Of a DNA stretch of 64,000 bases, positions 61,764-64,000 are shown piece after piece. This DNA comes from Kiritimatiellia bacterium (GTDB taxonomy: Bacteria > Verrucomicrobiota > Kiritimatiellia > WLWN01), in NCBI GenBank assembly GCA_012103575.1, contig WLWN01000001.1, positions 325,792 through 389,791 of the forward strand, written 5' to 3'. The notes below the pieces were generated by a model that saw only the letters and a program-made list of their open reading frames with translations, was not told the DNA's origin and did not search any database. Positions within the stretch are counted from its first letter, which is position 1, and every line of letters starts with the position of its first letter. Position numbers and translations under genes: made by a program.

Positions 61764-61827
61764 ATCTTAAAAAGACGGCACGTAGTACCAACTGACTATA
61801 AATGACGCTCTCCGAAGGAGAACATAT

Positions 61828-62691
61828 TTAAAGAATATGTACATACTTTAACCCCAAATAGAGGAGAAGGCCCACCAACAAAATGGCCCCAACGGAAATA
61901 GAAATCTTCGTGAACCTGCTCCCTTTTTCTTCGTGAAGCATGATGAATCTGAACGTAGACAACCCAATACGAATTTTCTGGCCACTTTTTAGAGTGGTCT
62001 CTTTTCGAACTTTTTTATTGTTCACATAGATCTGACTATTACGCGCTGCCTCTTTAACAAAGTACTGGTTGGCTAACTTGTAAAACTCCGCATGAACAGA
62101 AGATATGGACTGATCATTTAGCCAAACCTGATTGGTCCGGTTACAACCAATCGTGAACTCACTTATATTCAATATCTGTTCGCCTCCCTTAAAAGGACCC
62201 GCTATAAATTTTAGGTGAACCTGATCCATACTGGATTTGGGAGGTTGTCGAGTCGACAGCCTCAACGTACTTTCGCTCTCCAAGGGAAGCGTTCCACCTA
62301 GACCCAGCGAATCATTTTCTCTTTTAAACGGATGTGCACCAACAACGGTGGCATCTTGGTCTTCTATACCCGTTTCACCATACGTATAAATCAGACGATA
62401 GGAACCAATCGCAATGACATCCCCACGTTTTAAAACCGTCCAGTCGTGAATAGGTTTATTGTTTATTGTGGTTCCGACCTTTCCTTCATCGTTTTTTATC
62501 CTAAATTCTTTTTTATCCGCATTTTTTTGGAGGATCGAGTGATAACGAGATATGTTTTTACCGGAGTCTTCAAGGTGAATATCACATTCTTGAGCACGCC
62601 CTATTCTCATCATGGGGCGATCTAACAAAACCGTTTTTTCGATTTCACCTTCATGTTTAATAATAAGCCGATCGATTCCATTCGATCTCAT
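61828..62691 (-). CDS. Tandem FHA-domain membrane protein
   Basis: 287 residues with two forkhead-associated (phosphothreonine-binding) domains. The first spans about 22-105 (MRIGRAQECDIHLED, ISRYHSILQ, GTTINNKPI). The second is about 185-265 (FTIGCNRTNQVWLNDQSISS, VHAEFYK). A C-terminal membrane helix (ISISVGAILLVGLLLYLGLK) ends it. Tail anchoring with cytoplasmic FHA domains suggests recruitment of phosphorylated partners to the membrane. No kinase gene in the window. Divergent from gyrB. Confidence 0.88.
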   Translation of the reverse strand: MRSNGIDRLIIKHEGEIEKTVLLDRPMMRIGRAQECDIHLEDSGKNISRYHSILQKNADKKEFRIKNDEGKVGTTINNKPIHDWTVLKRGDVIAIGSYRLIYTYGETGIEDQDATVVGAHPFKRENDSLGLGGTLPLESESTLRLSTRQPPKSSMDQVHLKFIAGPFKGGEQILNISEFTIGCNRTNQVWLNDQSISSVHAEFYKLANQYFVKEAARNSQIYVNNKKVRKETTLKSGQKIRIGLSTFRFIMLHEEKGSRFTKISISVGAILLVGLLLYLGLKYVHIL

Positions 62692-62776
62692 AGCATATAA
62701 TCTAGCAATAAATACTTGTTTTTACAAGTAACCGCTTCCTTTTTTTTAAAAAAGGACCTTTTTAGGCTCTAATCCA

Positions 62777-62805
62777 TTGCATACAGAGTCAAGCTTTGAT
62801 ATAAT
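62777..62805 (+). promoter_or_regulatory. Predicted gyrB promoter
   Basis: TTGCAT at 62777-62782 and TATAAT at 62800-62805 with a 17-bp spacer, leaving a ~60-nt leader to the gyrB ATG at 62871. Confidence 0.6.
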
Positions 62806-62870
62806 TTTCTGTTTATGTTGCCTATTAATGATGTGGCGTTTTTTGCCAAAACTTTTGAAGGAATTTTACA

Positions 62871-64000
62871 ATGATGCAAAATGAGGAATCTGCAACCCTG
62901 CCTGATGCGGAAACCGCAGAGTCAAATACCGATTACGGTGCAAAGAATATAACCGTTCTGGAAGGACTCGAAGCGGTCCGAAAAAGACCTGCCATGTATA
63001 TTGGCGATACCGGGATTCGTGGGTTACACCATTGTGTGTATGAAGTCGTCGATAACAGCATTGACGAAGCGTTGGCTGGTTATTGTGACCATATTCAAAT
63101 CACGATCAACGCCGATGGTTCCATTACCATTAACGATAACGGAAGAGGGATCCCTGTTGATATTCACGCTACAGAAAAAAAACCTGCTGTTGAGGTCGTC
63201 TTAACGACGTTGCATGCAGGCGGAAAATTTGATGACAATTCTTACAAGGTGTCAGGGGGGTTGCACGGTGTAGGGGTATCCTGCGTAAACGCTCTCAGTG
63301 AATGGCTTGAAGTGGAAGTACGCCGGGATGGACAGGTTCACCATCAACGTTTTGAGCGGGGCACTCCTATCACAAAACTAGAGACGATTGGAAACACAAA
63401 AAGTACAGGGACCCAAATCGTTTTTTATCCGGATCCCGAAATTTTTCCTCTCATAGAATTTCACTGGGATACCCTCGCTACGCGTATACGAGAAATGGCA
63501 TTTCTCAATAAAGGTATAAAAATAATCCTCAAAGAAGAAGCCTCGCAGCGCGAAGAAACGTTTCAATATGCAGGGGGCATTGCCGAATTTGTAAATCATC
63601 TGAATCGCAACAAGAATCCATTGCATCCCAAAGTCATCTATTTTGAAAAAGAAAAAGATGGAATACACGCCGAAGTCGCTCTCCAGTATAATGACGGGTT
63701 CAATGAGAATATTTTCTCGTTTGCAAACAATATTAATACGATCGAAGGGGGTACCCATTTAAGCGGATTCCGGTCGGCGCTCACCCGAACCATTAACCAA
63801 TACGCCAAAAGCAATAAAATCCTTAAAGATGAAAAAGCCATGAGCGGTGATGATATCCGTGAAGGAATCACCGTTGTGCTTAGCATAAAAATTCCCGACC
63901 CGCAGTTTGAAGGTCAAACCAAGACCAAACTCGGGAACAGTGAAGTGCAGGGTATTGTTGAATCGATCACGAACGAAGAGCTTGGAACGTATCTAGAAGA
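62871..64000 (+). CDS. gyrB: DNA gyrase subunit B, 3' end outside window
   Basis: The ATPase subunit of gyrase that introduces negative supercoils. 376 codons visible; a short N-terminal extension (MMQNEESATLPDAETAESNT) precedes the GHKL ATPase: VLEGLEAVRKRPAMYIGDTG, EVVDNSIDEALAGY, NDNGRGIPVDIH, and TTLHAGGKFDDNSYKVSGGL followed by HGVGVSCVNALSEWLEV. The transducer domain begins after, with EGGTHLSGFRSALTRTIN; and the frame is open to the end. aaggaa precedes the ATG by about 7 bases. The last visible residues include EGQTKTKLGNSEV, a gyrase hallmark. Confidence 0.96.
   Translation, partial: MMQNEESATLPDAETAESNTDYGAKNITVLEGLEAVRKRPAMYIGDTGIRGLHHCVYEVVDNSIDEALAGYCDHIQITINADGSITINDNGRGIPVDIHATEKKPAVEVVLTTLHAGGKFDDNSYKVSGGLHGVGVSCVNALSEWLEVEVRRDGQVHHQRFERGTPITKLETIGNTKSTGTQIVFYPDPEIFPLIEFHWDTLATRIREMAFLNKGIKIILKEEASQREETFQYAGGIAEFVNHLNRNKNPLHPKVIYFEKEKDGIHAEVALQYNDGFNENIFSFANNINTIEGGTHLSGFRSALTRTINQYAKSNKILKDEKAMSGDDIREGITVVLSIKIPDPQFEGQTKTKLGNSEVQGIVESITNEELGTYLE

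Overview
The window looks like a chromosome segment from a Gram-negative member of the PVC superphylum, most likely on the Kiritimatiellota/Lentisphaerota side. This is an inference. It rests on the style of the 16S gene, a CdsA signature with KGMGG, an MJ0042-type zinc ribbon, and a gene pair typical of that group (a coiled-coil envelope protein plus a 56-residue lipoprotein). Outer-membrane beta-barrels, peptidoglycan genes (murB, uppS), FloA and flotillin-associated genes fit a didermic cell. TGA, TAA and TAG all act as stops.

Layout. 1-3.2 kb: desaturase cut by an IS30-type element, then an IS1634-like remnant. 3.7-12.2 kb: coaBC, a TVP38 protein, a DCC thiol oxidoreductase, tRNA-Leu, murB, a decayed aspartyl-protease gene, floA and a PHP phosphoesterase. 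12.2-17.8 kb: frameshifted FadL-like porin, then a graveyard of IS1380, IS4, IS630 and IS30 elements. 17.9-31.8 kb: leuA-npdG, another IS30, recG (frameshifted at Walker A), purA, uppS-cdsA-rseP, glycerate kinase, and a 640-residue MurU-AmgK-like fusion. 31.8-38 kb: group II intron tail, IS30 with IS630 nested inside it, a zinc-binding gene split at a C12 tract, a D-aminoacylase, and a second IS30-type element with its own 120-bp deletion derivative. 38-48 kb: broken multihaem cytochrome running into a beta-barrel, NptA, and a redox/envelope cluster (His-rich lipoprotein, beta-barrel, Rieske, DUF2231-like, MsrA). 48-55.7 kb: rRNA operon (16S, tRNA-Ala, tRNA-Ile, 23S, 5S) followed at once by rpsA. 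55.9-64 kb: lipoprotein and coiled-coil pair, zinc ribbons, disrupted HsdS-like gene, htrA, broken cytochrome, FHA protein and the start of gyrB.

The main signal beyond ordinary genes is a family of six ~163-bp palindromic elements (20209, 29614, 37902, 57472, 58086, 58837). Each contains an inverted repeat shaped like a bidirectional terminator. Four have exact 5-bp target duplications, and their ends match those of the IS1380-type element at 13544. One copy splits an HsdS-like gene whose frame is restored exactly if the copy and one duplication are removed. Element plus duplication is 168 bp, a multiple of three. Several copies sit just after stop codons or between convergent genes, so they may act as transposable terminators.

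Many genes carry single-base frameshifts or stops (FadL, recG, two cytochromes, protease, zinc proteins, transposases). Some fall in homopolymers and could be sequencing errors or contingency tracts. Others do not, and suggest real decay under IS pressure. Read data are needed to separate these.
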